From an uncultured Paludibacter sp. (lineage in GTDB: Bacteria; Bacteroidota; Bacteroidia; Bacteroidales; Paludibacteraceae): a stretch of 27,237 nt of DNA. Made by a program: the position numbers and the translations under genes. Positions 7,709 through 17,153 of the stretch are shown one piece after another (position 1 is the stretch's first letter; every line of letters starts with the position of its first letter). The stretch is taken from NCBI GenBank assembly GCA_937927845.1, contig CALFXE010000259.1, positions 1 to 27,237 on the forward strand, written 5' to 3'. The notes beneath the pieces were generated by a model. That model was not told the DNA's origin, searched no databases, and saw nothing but the letters and a program-made list of their open reading frames with translations.

Positions 7709-8386
7709 ATGATTGGTACGATAGTAAATACAGCCGCTGTAGTTGGGGGTGCAACAATTGGAATATTTTTAAAGAAAGCAATGCCTGAAAGGATAAAATC
7801 AATTTATTTTCAAGTTATAGGGCTTTTTACTATTGCAATAGGTATTTCTATGGTTTGGGAGTTAAAACACATTTTAATAGTAGTTGTAAGTTTAGCAATT
7901 GGCTCATTATCAGGGGAAGCGATAGATTTAGAAAAATCAGCAGATAAATTAGGCAGTTATTTAAAACAGAAATTGAAGATTGGCAGTGAAAAATTTAATG
8001 AAGGATTAATAACTTCATTTTTATTGTTTTGCGTAGGTTCTATGACTATACTGGGTGCAATTCAAGAAGGGACAGGCGTGTCATCCGACTTATTGTTAAC
8101 CAAATCATTAATGGACTTTTTCTCAGCAATAATTCTTGCATCGGCATTCGGCATAGGAGTAGCTGTATCGGCGCTACCACTATTTATTTTTCAGGGCTTA
8201 TTAACTTTGCTTGCTATGCTAATTGCACCGTTTTTTACGACTGACATTATTCATGGATTAACAAATATTGGTGGCATATTATTAATCGGATTAGGAATAA
8301 ATATCTTAGAAATAAAAAAAATAAGAATAATGAACATGTTACCGTCTTTATTGTTTGTTGTTATATTGATATGGATATTTGCATAA
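7709..8386 (+). CDS. DUF554 family membrane protein
   Basis: A 225-residue polytopic membrane protein of the DUF554 (YdfK/YqgA-like) family; transport activity has been suggested for the family but the function is not established. The opening MIGTIVNTAAVVGGATIGIF is the family hallmark, followed by about six to seven hydrophobic helices, a GSLSGEAIDLEKSADKLG hydrophilic segment, a CVGSMTILGAIQEG motif and an ASAFGIGVAVSALPLF segment. No signal peptide is needed; the first helix is the anchor. It has its own promoter-like box and an AAAC-repeat leader. Its 3' end contains the -33 element of the following carboxylase operon, so the two are probably separate units. Confidence 0.88.
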   Translation: MIGTIVNTAAVVGGATIGIFLKKAMPERIKSIYFQVIGLFTIAIGISMVWELKHILIVVVSLAIGSLSGEAIDLEKSADKLGSYLKQKLKIGSEKFNEGLITSFLLFCVGSMTILGAIQEGTGVSSDLLLTKSLMDFFSAIILASAFGIGVAVSALPLFIFQGLLTLLAMLIAPFFTTDIIHGLTNIGGILLIGLGINILEIKKIRIMNMLPSLLFVVILIWIFA

Positions 8387-8410
8387 TATTGCACAAAAGC
8401 ACTATCTTTG
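8378..8410 (+). promoter_or_regulatory. Promoter of the acyl-CoA carboxylase operon
   Basis: TTTG at 8378-8381 and TATCTTTG at 8403-8410 are separated by 21 bp, a good match to the Bacteroidota -33/-7 pattern. The -33 box lies inside the last codons of the DUF554 gene, and the -7 box ends 39 bp before the next ATG. This is the best-spaced promoter in the window. Confidence 0.6.
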
Positions 8411-8449
8411 TGCAGTTATTGTAAAAATAACCACAAAAAATAAAAACGT

Positions 8450-9985
8450 ATGAACAAGAATGAAGTTTTTGGTAAACGTATTAAAATACTGCAAGAAATG
8501 GAGGATAATGCTGTTAACAAGCAGCATTTGAAAGGTAAACTAACAGCACGTGAACGATTAAATATCCTGTTTGATGAAGGTACATTTTTCGAATTTGATG
8601 CTTTCGTGGCACCTGCACAATCACCTGTGAGCAGTAGACAATCGAATTTTGGCGATGGGGTAGTAGTAGGTCGTGGTTTGGTTCAAGGAAAGAGCGTTTT
8701 TGCATATGCACAGGATTTCACCGTTCTTGGTGGCTCATTGGGATATGCACACGGAATGAAAATAGCCAAAGTTCAGGAAATGGCATTAAAATTAGGCTCT
8801 CCCATAGTAGGATTGATGGATTCAGGAGGCGCACGAATACAGGAAGGCGTTATGAGTCTATCAGCATACGCTAAGATTTTCAGAAACAATGTAAAATCGT
8901 CAGGTATTGTTCCGCAGATATCAGTAATATTGGGTCCAGCTGCAGGTGGAGCTGTTTACTCTCCAGCACTTACAGACTTCATCTTTATGACAAAGAAAAC
9001 ATCGTATATGTTCGTTACAGGTCCTGATGTTGTAAGAGAAGTGCTAAATGAAGAAGTTGACATGGATGGATTGGGTGGGGGAGATATACATGCAAATAAA
9101 AGTGGTGTAGCTCATTTTGTATCTGATGATGAAGAACATACAATTTTATTGGTACGTAAACTTCTATCTTACATTCCCTCAAATAACTTCGAATCTTTAC
9201 CTGTATCAAATCAAACCAATTATTATAAATCACGTCAACACTTTCTCAACAAGATTATTCCAGACGATCCCAATCGTCCGTATGACATGAAAGAGATTAT
9301 CAAGATAATTGTTGATAAAGAAAGTTTTTTTGAAGTACATGAAGGTTTTGCACAGAATATTGTAGTAGGTTTTGCACGATTAGATGGTAAAACAATAGGA
9401 ATAGTTGCAAATCAGCCAAAAGTAATGGCAGGTACTTTAGACATAAATGCAAGCGTAAAAGGAGCAAGATTTGTACGTTTCTGCGATGCTTTTAATATCC
9501 CTTTACTTATTCTTGAAGATGTCCCGGGTTTTCTACCTGGTATCGAACAGGAGCATAACGGTATTATCAGAAATGGAGCTAAATTATTATATGCTTTCTG
9601 TGAAGCTACAGTGCCTAAAATCACTGTTATCACCAGAAAAGCATATGGTGGCGCATATATAGTTATGAGCAGTAAAAACACCGGTGGTGATTTCAATTTT
9701 GCTTGGCCTACAGCCGAAATTGCAGTAATGGGACCTGCAGGAGCAATCAAGATTGTAAACAAGCATGATTTAGCAAAAGCAGAAAATCGAGCAGAAATGG
9801 AGAAAGCTCTTACAGAAAAATATAAAAATGAGATAGCAAATCCTTATAGAGCAGAAGAAATCGGTCTTATAGATGAAGTAATAACTCCTGAAAGGACAAG
9901 AGATGTTTTGATTACGTCATTTGAAATTATGTCGAACAAACAATATTCAAAACCGGAACGTAAACATGGAAGTATTCCACTATAA
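8450..9985 (+). CDS. Acyl-CoA carboxylase, carboxyltransferase (beta) subunit
   Basis: A 511-residue carboxyltransferase of the propionyl-CoA carboxylase beta / methylmalonyl-CoA decarboxylase alpha family. It moves a carboxyl group between biotin and an acyl-CoA (propionyl-CoA to methylmalonyl-CoA being the usual substrate pair). Two crotonase-like halves are visible. The N half has LMDSGGARIQEGV, VSVILGPAAGGAVY-like residues (VILGPAAGGAVYSPALTDF) and FVTGPDVV; the C half has LEDVPGFLPGIEQEHNGIIR and RKAYGGAYIVM. It opens a three-gene operon with biotin carboxylase 30-54 bp downstream, then the biotin carrier. That context favours an ATP-dependent carboxylase over a sodium-pumping decarboxylase, because no membrane beta subunit is encoded nearby. 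The symbol pccB or mmdA could be argued; I leave it open. Confidence 0.92.
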   Translation: MNKNEVFGKRIKILQEMEDNAVNKQHLKGKLTARERLNILFDEGTFFEFDAFVAPAQSPVSSRQSNFGDGVVVGRGLVQGKSVFAYAQDFTVLGGSLGYAHGMKIAKVQEMALKLGSPIVGLMDSGGARIQEGVMSLSAYAKIFRNNVKSSGIVPQISVILGPAAGGAVYSPALTDFIFMTKKTSYMFVTGPDVVREVLNEEVDMDGLGGGDIHANKSGVAHFVSDDEEHTILLVRKLLSYIPSNNFESLPVSNQTNYYKSRQHFLNKIIPDDPNRPYDMKEIIKIIVDKESFFEVHEGFAQNIVVGFARLDGKTIGIVANQPKVMAGTLDINASVKGARFVRFCDAFNIPLLILEDVPGFLPGIEQEHNGIIRNGAKLLYAFCEATVPKITVITRKAYGGAYIVMSSKNTGGDFNFAWPTAEIAVMGPAGAIKIVNKHDLAKAENRAEMEKALTEKYKNEIANPYRAEEIGLIDEVITPERTRDVLITSFEIMSNKQYSKPERKHGSIPL

Positions 9986-10039
9986 TTGATAAAGAATTAC
10001 AATACAGAAGTTTAGATGTTTAAAGTGACAAACAACATG

Positions 10040-11536
10040 ATGAAGAAAAGACTTTTAATTGCCAATAGGAGTGAAATAGCTATACGTATTATTCGCTCAG
10101 CCCATAAACTTGGGATGTATGCAATTGTATTTAGAAGTGATAAAGAGCAGGATGCATTATATTTAAAATTTGCTGATGAAATAATCGATGCAAAGGATGC
10201 AGATGATGAAAAGCCCATTTTTCTAAACCAGCAAAAAATTGTTGATTTGGCTGTTCAGCATAATATTGATTTAATACATCCGGGATATGGATTTTTATCT
10301 GAAAATCCTGATTTTGCAGCATTATGTATTGCTAATAATATCAATTTTATCGGTCCATCTCCCGAATTAATAAGAGATATGGGCTTGAAAACTGTGGCAA
10401 AACATATGGCTGTTGAAGCAGGGCTACCATTAGTACCGGGTTCAGAAGGTCCGGTAGCAAATGCTCAAGATGCAAAGGAATTTGCTGATAAAATTGGATA
10501 TCCAGTAATACTTAAAGCCTCTGCAGGTGGGGGAGGTAGAGGTATGCGAATTGTAGAAAAGCCTGAAACAATAGAAAGAAATTTCAAAGCGGCATATGAT
10601 GAAGCATTAGCTGCCTTTGGTAACGGTGATATATTTATTGAAAAGTATTTGCAAAATCCAAAGCACTTAGAATTCCAAATTTTAGGCGATAAACACGGTA
10701 ATGTTATTCATCTTGGAGAAAGAGAATGTTCACTTCAAAGGAAACATCAAAAGATTATTGAAGAAGCCCCATCAGCAAGCGTAACATCTAAAATGCGCGA
10801 AGAAATGGGAGCTATGGCTGTAAGGTTTGCTCAAAAAATTGGTTATTACTCAGCCGGTACCATTGAATATATTATGGATGAGGATGGTTCATATTATTTT
10901 ATGGAAATGAACACCCGTATTCAAGTAGAACATCCTGTTACAGAAATGATTACCGGAGTTGATTTAGTCGACTGGCAAATAAAAATCGCATTAGATGAGA
11001 AACTTACATTAAAACAGGAAGATATAAAAATCAATGGATGGGCAATTGAATGTCGTGTTAATACTGAAGACCCACAAAATAGATTTAGTCCGCAAACAGG
11101 TTTTATCGATAAGATTAATTTTCCTCAGAACTCATCAGTCAGATTAGAAACAGGATTTTTAAGTGGCTCTATAGTAACACCGTATTTTGACTCGATGATT
11201 GCAAAAATAATAGTGCATGGTGCTGACAGAGAAGATGTTATCAATAAGACTTTAAATGCATTGTATAACTTCAATATAATAGGTTTAAAGACAACAGTGC
11301 CATTTTGCATAGCTGTTTTAAAGCATCCGGATTTTATCAATGCTACTTACACAACCAGATGGGTTGATAAGGTTTACACGCCTGATATGCTTGAAAATGA
11401 AGACGATGAAGTGATTGCAGCATTAGCAGCAACTATTATGTATGCTTCAGAGTATTTACAACTACAAGGTGATATACCTGCCTATAAGAATGACGCATTA
11501 AATGTATGGGTTTTAAATAAACGATTAAATTACTGA
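10040..11536 (+). CDS. accC: Biotin carboxylase subunit of acyl-CoA carboxylase
   Basis: This ATP-grasp enzyme carboxylates the biotin of the carrier protein using bicarbonate and ATP. Family landmarks are RLLIANRSEIAIRIIRS at the N-terminus, HPGYGFLSENPDFA, the glycine-rich ATP loop KASAGGGGRGMRIV, and EMNTRIQVEHPVTEMITG with the catalytic Arg and Glu, then the C-terminal domain with ECRVNTEDP. In-frame ATGs exist at 10016, 10037 and 10040. I chose 10040 because family members begin at about MKK-LLIANR; starting at 10016 adds eight residues with no family counterpart. The usual ANRGEIA is ANRSEIA here. It lies four bases upstream of the biotin carrier gene. The enzyme could serve propionyl-CoA or other acyl-CoA carboxylation; no fatty-acid accB/accA/accD genes are linked. 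Confidence 0.92.
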   Translation: MKKRLLIANRSEIAIRIIRSAHKLGMYAIVFRSDKEQDALYLKFADEIIDAKDADDEKPIFLNQQKIVDLAVQHNIDLIHPGYGFLSENPDFAALCIANNINFIGPSPELIRDMGLKTVAKHMAVEAGLPLVPGSEGPVANAQDAKEFADKIGYPVILKASAGGGGRGMRIVEKPETIERNFKAAYDEALAAFGNGDIFIEKYLQNPKHLEFQILGDKHGNVIHLGERECSLQRKHQKIIEEAPSASVTSKMREEMGAMAVRFAQKIGYYSAGTIEYIMDEDGSYYFMEMNTRIQVEHPVTEMITGVDLVDWQIKIALDEKLTLKQEDIKINGWAIECRVNTEDPQNRFSPQTGFIDKINFPQNSSVRLETGFLSGSIVTPYFDSMIAKIIVHGADREDVINKTLNALYNFNIIGLKTTVPFCIAVLKHPDFINATYTTRWVDKVYTPDMLENEDDEVIAALAATIMYASEYLQLQGDIPAYKNDALNVWVLNKRLNY

Positions 11537-11540
11537 TAAA

Positions 11541-12089
11541 ATGGGAACATCATATAAATATAAAAGAGACGCCTCACGATTGTTTATTGCTGTACGTGAT
11601 AATGGTAAAAGATACAAAATTTATATTCCAAGAGAATCAAACCCTGTAATAGACGGCAACGAGAAGGAAATTGATTTTATCGAACAAGATGATTTTCAGT
11701 ATACATTTAACTTTAACGATAAGCAGTTTTACTGTGAATTAGTTTCGAGAGATCAGAACAAAGCTGTTGTAATTGTTAATGGAGTTGAATATAAATTTAG
11801 TCTAGAATCAATCTTTTCGTACGTAAGGAGAGGAATGATTTCAACGGGAGATGACAAAAATTCGGCAAACAATATAGTGGCACCAATGCCGGGTAAGATA
11901 ATTGAGATTTGTCTTCATGAAGGAGATTTAGTCAATGCCGGAGAACCGGTTTTAACTCTTGAAGCAATGAAAATGCAAAATGAAATAACAGCCGATTGTG
12001 ACGGTGTAATTCAGAAAATAAGAGTTAATGAGGGACAATCAGTAATGAAAGATGAATTATTAGTGGAAATTCAATCTATCGATGTTTAA
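11541..12089 (+). CDS. Biotin carboxyl carrier protein
   Basis: A 182-residue carrier that shuttles carboxybiotin between the biotin carboxylase and carboxyltransferase encoded just upstream. The C-terminal biotinyl domain (about 113-180) has APMPGKI at the front and the biotinylation motif EAMKM at 141-145, making Lys144 the predicted biotinylated residue. The 110 residues before it are a beta-rich segment, probably the docking domain that binds biotin carboxylase, as in bacterial acyl-CoA carboxylases; that role is inferred. The start lies four bases after the accC stop. The gene ends one base before the convergent ubiE stop, leaving no room for its own terminator outside ubiE. Confidence 0.93.
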   Translation: MGTSYKYKRDASRLFIAVRDNGKRYKIYIPRESNPVIDGNEKEIDFIEQDDFQYTFNFNDKQFYCELVSRDQNKAVVIVNGVEYKFSLESIFSYVRRGMISTGDDKNSANNIVAPMPGKIIEICLHEGDLVNAGEPVLTLEAMKMQNEITADCDGVIQKIRVNEGQSVMKDELLVEIQSIDV

Positions 12090-12090
12090 A

Positions 12091-12834
12091 TCACGTTTTT
12101 CTAAATACATAAACGCTACACACATCGAAATTGTAGCGTTTATGTTTCAATAAATTAAACCCCTCTGCCTCAATTATTTTTATAAGTTTCTTTCCGTTTG
12201 GAAATTCACGCATTGAGTTTAACAAATAATGAAAATCCGCCTTATCTAAAATCTTCCTGACAATTATCGAATTTATATAAATAAAGATTTTATATAAAAA
12301 TAGCAGAATTCCTTTTTGGGGTTGATTGACTTCAAGAATCATAAACAAACCTTGTGATTTAAGAACCCTGTTGATCTCTTTAATGGCAACCGACAGTTTT
12401 TCAAAGTTTCTTATTCCAAAACCAATGGTTACAGCATCGAATGTTTCGTTGTTGAAGTTAAGAGATGATGCATCTTGGAGTTGAAAATCAATCTTTGAAT
12501 TTAATTTTCTATCAGCAATCTTTTGCTTGCCAACCGACATCATTTTCTCAGAAATATCAATACCGGTAATGGTTTCAGGTTTTAGGACTTTATCTGCAAC
12601 AATCATTAAATCAGCAGTACCTGTAGCAATATCTAAAATTTTCTTAGGCTGATAATCTTTTAATAACTTAATAGATCTCTTTCTCCAGCTATGAGCTAAT
12701 CCAAGACTAATAAAATCGTTGAACTTATCATATTGACTCGAAATTTTATTAAATAAGTTTACTAATTGCGAAGTCTTATCTTCATGCTGATTATATGGTT
12801 TAACACCATCATTTACAAATTCACCGGAATTCAT
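12091..12834 (-). CDS. ubiE: Demethylmenaquinone methyltransferase
   Basis: This SAM-dependent C-methyltransferase performs the last step of menaquinone synthesis (demethylmenaquinone to menaquinone), the quinone of anaerobic respiration in Bacteroidota. The 247-residue product has the family N-terminal NKISSQYDKFNDFISLGLAHSWR, the SAM motif ILDIATGTADLMI at 66-78 and GFGIRNF, a strong UbiE/MenG signature. The extreme C-terminus (VCSVYVFRKT) departs from the usual GGIVALHxG-type ending, and its codons hold a perfect 13-bp palindrome. It is the last gene of secA-lgt-ubiE and overlaps lgt by four bases (ATGA). The symbol menG is equally valid, since ubiquinone is not expected here. Confidence 0.93.
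   Translation of the reverse strand: MNSGEFVNDGVKPYNQHEDKTSQLVNLFNKISSQYDKFNDFISLGLAHSWRKRSIKLLKDYQPKKILDIATGTADLMIVADKVLKPETITGIDISEKMMSVGKQKIADRKLNSKIDFQLQDASSLNFNNETFDAVTIGFGIRNFEKLSVAIKEINRVLKSQGLFMILEVNQPQKGILLFLYKIFIYINSIIVRKILDKADFHYLLNSMREFPNGKKLIKIIEAEGFNLLKHKRYNFDVCSVYVFRKT
12108..12144. terminator. Coding-embedded palindrome, probable bidirectional terminator
   Basis: A perfect 13-bp inverted repeat (CATAAACGCTACA at 12108-12120, TGTAGCGTTTATG at 12132-12144) surrounds an 11-nt loop. It lies inside the last ~18 codons of ubiE and 19 bp past the biotin-carrier stop. Plus-strand transcripts of the carboxylase operon would form it just beyond their last gene. The U tracts after it are short, so intrinsic termination is plausible but not certain. 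Confidence 0.6.
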
Positions 12835-13631
12835 TTATGTTGCAAATTATATTTCTTATAGCTGTTTATAATCAGCCATATACCCCAAATAATAAATGGT
12901 ATACTTAATAACTGTCCCATATTCAACAACATACCATCTTCAAAAGCTTCTTGATTGTTCTTTACGAATTCAATTAAAAACCTTGAAGCGAAAATTCCTA
13001 TCAAAAACACCCCGAAAATCAAACCTGTTTTTTTGTAAGCATCTTTTTTCCAGTACAGCCAATATGTAACAGCAAAAGTAACCATGCAGTAAAGAAACTC
13101 ATAGATTTGAGTAGGATGCATTGGCATTGTTTCGCCATTTCTTACGAAAATAAAACCCCAGGGTAGGGTAGTAGGACCGCCATAAATCTCAGAATTCATC
13201 AAATTTCCAAGACGGATTAAAGCACCACACACAGCTACACCTATAACTAACCTGTCAAAAACCCAAATAATACTTTTTTTAGCAACCTTCTTACTAAACA
13301 AATAAGTCGAAATTAATATACCAATTGCACCTCCATGACTTGCAAGTCCGCCCTGCCATATATATAAGATTTCTAATGGATTAGCCAAGTAATAAGATGG
13401 GTTGTAAAAGAGACAATGACCCAATCTTGCACCTAAAACTGCACCTAATACAGTATACACAAATAAACTGTCAACCCATTTATCCGGATGTTTTTCATGT
13501 TTGAAAATCTTCTGAGTAATTATTAAAGTAAACCATATACCCAAAGCCCAAAGCAGACCATACCATCTGATATGAAGGCTACCAAGCTTTAATAGCTCAG
13601 GATCGACATTCCATGTAATAAAAGTCAACAT
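12831..13631 (-). CDS. lgt: Prolipoprotein diacylglyceryl transferase
   Basis: Lgt is an inner-membrane enzyme that moves diacylglycerol from phosphatidylglycerol to the lipobox cysteine of prolipoproteins. The 266-residue product is strongly hydrophobic, with about seven membrane segments. Diagnostic residues are IRWYGLLWALG (21-31), GARLGHCLFY (67-76), HGG at 99-101, RLGNLMNSEIYGG at 140-152 and HPTQIYEF at 172-179. Arg140 falls in the lipid-binding signature, equivalent to the essential Arg143 region of E. coli Lgt. It sits between secA, 42 bp upstream, and ubiE, which it overlaps by four bases. The link with secA is sensible: exported lipoproteins need both. Confidence 0.95.
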   Translation of the reverse strand: MLTFITWNVDPELLKLGSLHIRWYGLLWALGIWFTLIITQKIFKHEKHPDKWVDSLFVYTVLGAVLGARLGHCLFYNPSYYLANPLEILYIWQGGLASHGGAIGILISTYLFSKKVAKKSIIWVFDRLVIGVAVCGALIRLGNLMNSEIYGGPTTLPWGFIFVRNGETMPMHPTQIYEFLYCMVTFAVTYWLYWKKDAYKKTGLIFGVFLIGIFASRFLIEFVKNNQEAFEDGMLLNMGQLLSIPFIIWGIWLIINSYKKYNLQHK

Positions 13632-13673
13632 ATCAATAAAAATTTTAATTATATAGAATCAATTTGTGCATAT

Positions 13674-16600
13674 TTAAGCACCATGACAATGTTTGTATTT
13701 CTTACCGCTTCCACAGAAACATGGTTCGTTTCTACCGGGTCTTTTCTCTACATGTACAGGCTCAACTCTTTGATTTTCACGAGTGTCTTGCTTGGTAGGA
13801 TCTTGTCCCGGTCTTGAGTTTGCTTCATCCTTTTGTGTACGGTATCTGCTCATATCCATTCTTTGAATCGGACGAGCCTCACGAACTTGTTCAGGCTCTC
13901 TCATTGGAATCTGACCTCTCATTAAAATAGAAATTATCTTCCTATTCATCGAACCAATCATTTCTTTGAACAAGCCAAATGATTCGAGTTTGTATATAAG
14001 AAGTGGATCCTTCTGTTCGTAAGAAGCATTTTGCACCGAATTACGCAATTCATCAAGTTGACGAAGATGTTCTTTCCATTCATCATCAATAACATAAAGA
14101 AGTATTTGCTTTTCGAATGACTTTACAATTTCCTTAGCTTCAGTATTATAAGCAGTTTCAAGATGAGTAGAAATATTGTATACTCTTTTCCCATCAGTAA
14201 CAGGAACTAAGATATTTTCATATTGTTTCCCTTGTTTTTCATATACTTGTTTAATCACAGGATATGCAATCGAAGCTAATTTATCCATTTTCCTTTTAAA
14301 AGATATTAAAGCTTCATCAGCAATTTTCTCTGAAATATCATTAATTCTTCCTGATGTAAACTGATCTTCAGTTATTGAACTGTCAATTGAGAAGACCTTT
14401 AGCATTTCTTCGGTAAAGAACTGATAATCTTGAATATCTTTAGAGTTTTCAACTATATTATCAGACAAATCATATATCATATTTGTAATATCAACGCCAA
14501 TTCTTTCGCCCATAAGAGCGTGACGCCGTTTGGAGTAAATAACTTCACGCTGAGAATTCATTACATCATCATATTCAAGCAAACGCTTACGAATTCCGAA
14601 GTTATTTTCTTCAACTTTCTTTTGAGCACGTTCTATAGATTTTGAAATCATTTGATGTTCAATCATTTCACCTTCTTTAAAGCCAAGACGATCCATTACT
14701 GATGCGATACGTTCCGAACCAAACAAACGCATTAAATCATCCTCCAAGGAGACAAAGAACACAGATGATCCTGGGTCACCCTGACGACCGGCACGACCTC
14801 TTAACTGTCTGTCGACACGACGGCTTTCATGCCTTTCTGTACCAATAATAGCCAGACCACCAGCAGTTTTCACCTCCGCAGAAAGCTTGATGTCAGTACC
14901 ACGACCTGCCATATTAGTTGCAATCGTAACAGTACCTGTTCTACCGGCTTCAGCAACAATGTCTGCCTCACGTTGATGTAATTTAGCATTTAAAACATTA
15001 TGTTTTATCCGTTTCACCGTTAACATTCGACTTAAAAGCTCCGATATTTCAACAGAAGTAGTACCAACCAATACAGGTCGTCCTGCATTTACCAATGCTT
15101 CAATTTCCTCAATAACAGCAGCATATTTTTCACGTTTTGTACGATAAACCCTATCTTGCATGTCATTTCGAGAAATCGGTCTATTTGTAGGAATTACAAC
15201 CACATCAAGTTTATAAATATCCCAAAGTTCACCGGCTTCCGTTTCAGCAGTACCTGTCATACCCGCAAGTTTACTATACATTCTGAAATAATTTTGCAGA
15301 GTAATAGTAGCAAATGTTTGAGTAGCAGCTTCTACGGTTACATTTTCTTTAGCCTCGATAGCTTGATGCAAACCATCCGAATATCGACGACCCTCCATAA
15401 TACGACCGGTTTGTTCATCTACAATCTTTACTTTATTGTCAAGCACCACATATTCAACATCTTTTTCAAATAAAGTATATGCCTTTAATAATTGATTTAT
15501 AGTATGAACACGTTCTGATTTAATCGCATAATTTTGATTAATCTCATCTTTACGATGTTGTTTTTCAGTAGGAGAGAGGGTAGTATCTCTTTCAAGATCA
15601 GCAATTTCGCTACCAACATCCGGTAAAACGAAGAATTTAGGATCTTCAGTATTGCCTGTAATCAAATCAATACCTTTGTCGGTAAGATTAATCCCTTTAT
15701 TTTTCTCATCAATAACAAAGTATAGCGGATCTGTTGCGATATGCATATTTCTGTTATTCTGCTCCATATAAAACTCTTCAGTTTTAAGTAATTGGGCTTT
15801 AACACCTTGTTCACTTAAATACTTAATTAAAGGCTTATTTTTAGGAAGACCTTTATAAGAACGAAACAAAGCTAATGCACCTTCTTCACGTTTTTTCTCA
15901 TCATCTGATTTCATAAGCTCTTTAGCTTCAGACAGATACTTAGTTGTTAAAGTCTTTTGAGCAGCCACTAATTTTTCAACTTTGGGACGTAAATCCTCAA
16001 AAAGTTGGTCATCACCTTTTGGGACAGGACCGGAAATAATCAGCGGAGTACGTGCATCATCGATTAAAACGGAGTCAACCTCATCCACAATAGCATAATT
16101 ATGCTTTCTTTGAACTAAATCTTCGGGATTAGTTGCCATATTATCACGAAGATAATCGAAACCAAACTCATTATTAGTACCGAAGGTGATATCTGCCATG
16201 TATGCAGCACGTCTTTCTTCCGAATTTGGTCTATGTCTATCGATGCAATCGACAGAAAGTCCGTGAAACATATAAAGCGGTCCCATCCATTCAGAGTCAC
16301 GTTTCGACAAGTAATCATTAACCGTAACCACGTGAACACCAAGACCTGTAAGAGCATTTAAGAAGACCGGTAGGGTAGCAACCAAAGTTTTACCTTCACC
16401 TGTTGCCATTTCAGCAATTTTACCTTTATGCAAAACAGTACCACCAAACAACTGCACATCATAATGAATCATTTCCCATTTGATCATATTTCCACCCGCA
16501 AGCCACTCATTTTTATAGATAGCTTTATCATCTTGAATAGACACAAAATCGTGTTTTACAGCTAATTCGCGATCAAATGGAGTAGCTGTAACGATTACTT

Positions 16601-16976
16601 CACTGTTTTCAGTCAGTCTGCGAGCAGTATCTTTTATGATAGCAAAAGCTTCAGGAAGTATATCTTCAAGAATTTTCTCATTTTTAGAAGTAATTTCCTT
16701 TTCAAGTTTATCGATTTCAGCGTAGATTTTGTCTCTCAAGTGCATTTCGGTCTCTTCAACTGAATTTTTCAATTCCTGAATCCGGTTAACTTCAAATGCC
16801 ACATTATCTTTTATTCGCTGCTTTAGATTATCTGACAAATTTCTCAACTCATCATTTGAGAGTTTAACAACTTGGTCATAAGCTTTTTTAGCTTTAACAA
16901 CATAAGGCTCAATTTCTTTTAAGTCGCGTTGAGCCTTGTTACCTAATAGCTTTTTTAGAATATCGTTGAATCCCAT
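13674..16976 (-). CDS. secA: Protein translocase ATPase SecA
   Basis: SecA is the ATPase that drives preproteins through SecYEG. At 1100 residues it is about 200 longer than E. coli SecA, as is usual for Bacteroidota. Walker A is ATGEGKT at 191-197, the DEVD box at 298-301, and the second helicase domain shows TNMAGRGTDI and QLRGRAGRQGDPGSS. Two lineage insertions are visible: a lysine/glutamate-rich N-terminal stretch (about 60-150) and a ~100-residue segment after the DEVD/ARTPLIISG region (about 325-425). The C-terminus carries the zinc-binding motif with Cys1086, Cys1088, Cys1097 and His1098 for SecB/lipid contact. A TAnnTTTG box lies 42 bp upstream. It leads the secA-lgt-ubiE unit. Confidence 0.97.
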   Translation of the reverse strand: MGFNDILKKLLGNKAQRDLKEIEPYVVKAKKAYDQVVKLSNDELRNLSDNLKQRIKDNVAFEVNRIQELKNSVEETEMHLRDKIYAEIDKLEKEITSKNEKILEDILPEAFAIIKDTARRLTENSEVIVTATPFDRELAVKHDFVSIQDDKAIYKNEWLAGGNMIKWEMIHYDVQLFGGTVLHKGKIAEMATGEGKTLVATLPVFLNALTGLGVHVVTVNDYLSKRDSEWMGPLYMFHGLSVDCIDRHRPNSEERRAAYMADITFGTNNEFGFDYLRDNMATNPEDLVQRKHNYAIVDEVDSVLIDDARTPLIISGPVPKGDDQLFEDLRPKVEKLVAAQKTLTTKYLSEAKELMKSDDEKKREEGALALFRSYKGLPKNKPLIKYLSEQGVKAQLLKTEEFYMEQNNRNMHIATDPLYFVIDEKNKGINLTDKGIDLITGNTEDPKFFVLPDVGSEIADLERDTTLSPTEKQHRKDEINQNYAIKSERVHTINQLLKAYTLFEKDVEYVVLDNKVKIVDEQTGRIMEGRRYSDGLHQAIEAKENVTVEAATQTFATITLQNYFRMYSKLAGMTGTAETEAGELWDIYKLDVVVIPTNRPISRNDMQDRVYRTKREKYAAVIEEIEALVNAGRPVLVGTTSVEISELLSRMLTVKRIKHNVLNAKLHQREADIVAEAGRTGTVTIATNMAGRGTDIKLSAEVKTAGGLAIIGTERHESRRVDRQLRGRAGRQGDPGSSVFFVSLEDDLMRLFGSERIASVMDRLGFKEGEMIEHQMISKSIERAQKKVEENNFGIRKRLLEYDDVMNSQREVIYSKRRHALMGERIGVDITNMIYDLSDNIVENSKDIQDYQFFTEEMLKVFSIDSSITEDQFTSGRINDISEKIADEALISFKRKMDKLASIAYPVIKQVYEKQGKQYENILVPVTDGKRVYNISTHLETAYNTEAKEIVKSFEKQILLYVIDDEWKEHLRQLDELRNSVQNASYEQKDPLLIYKLESFGLFKEMIGSMNRKIISILMRGQIPMREPEQVREARPIQRMDMSRYRTQKDEANSRPGQDPTKQDTRENQRVEPVHVEKRPGRNEPCFCGSGKKYKHCHGA

Positions 16977-17018
16977 TATATAATTAAATTTTATAAATTA
17001 CGATTTTTTTAAGCCTTG

Positions 17019-17026
17019 CAAAGATA
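17019..17026 (-). promoter_or_regulatory. Putative -7 box of secA
   Basis: The minus strand reads TATCTTTG followed by CA, an exact TAnnTTTG match starting 42 bp ahead of the secA ATG. A minus-strand TTTG at 17041-17044 is only 14 bp upstream, closer than usual, so the -33 assignment is weak. Confidence 0.45.
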
Positions 17027-17153
17027 CAGTTTTTTATTTACAAATTATTCATTAGTAACACAGTATTTTAACTAAGATTATTAAAAATCACCATATATAA
17101 TAAGTACATTTTAATATCATATAATTTATATTATGTCAAATAGAAGATGATAG

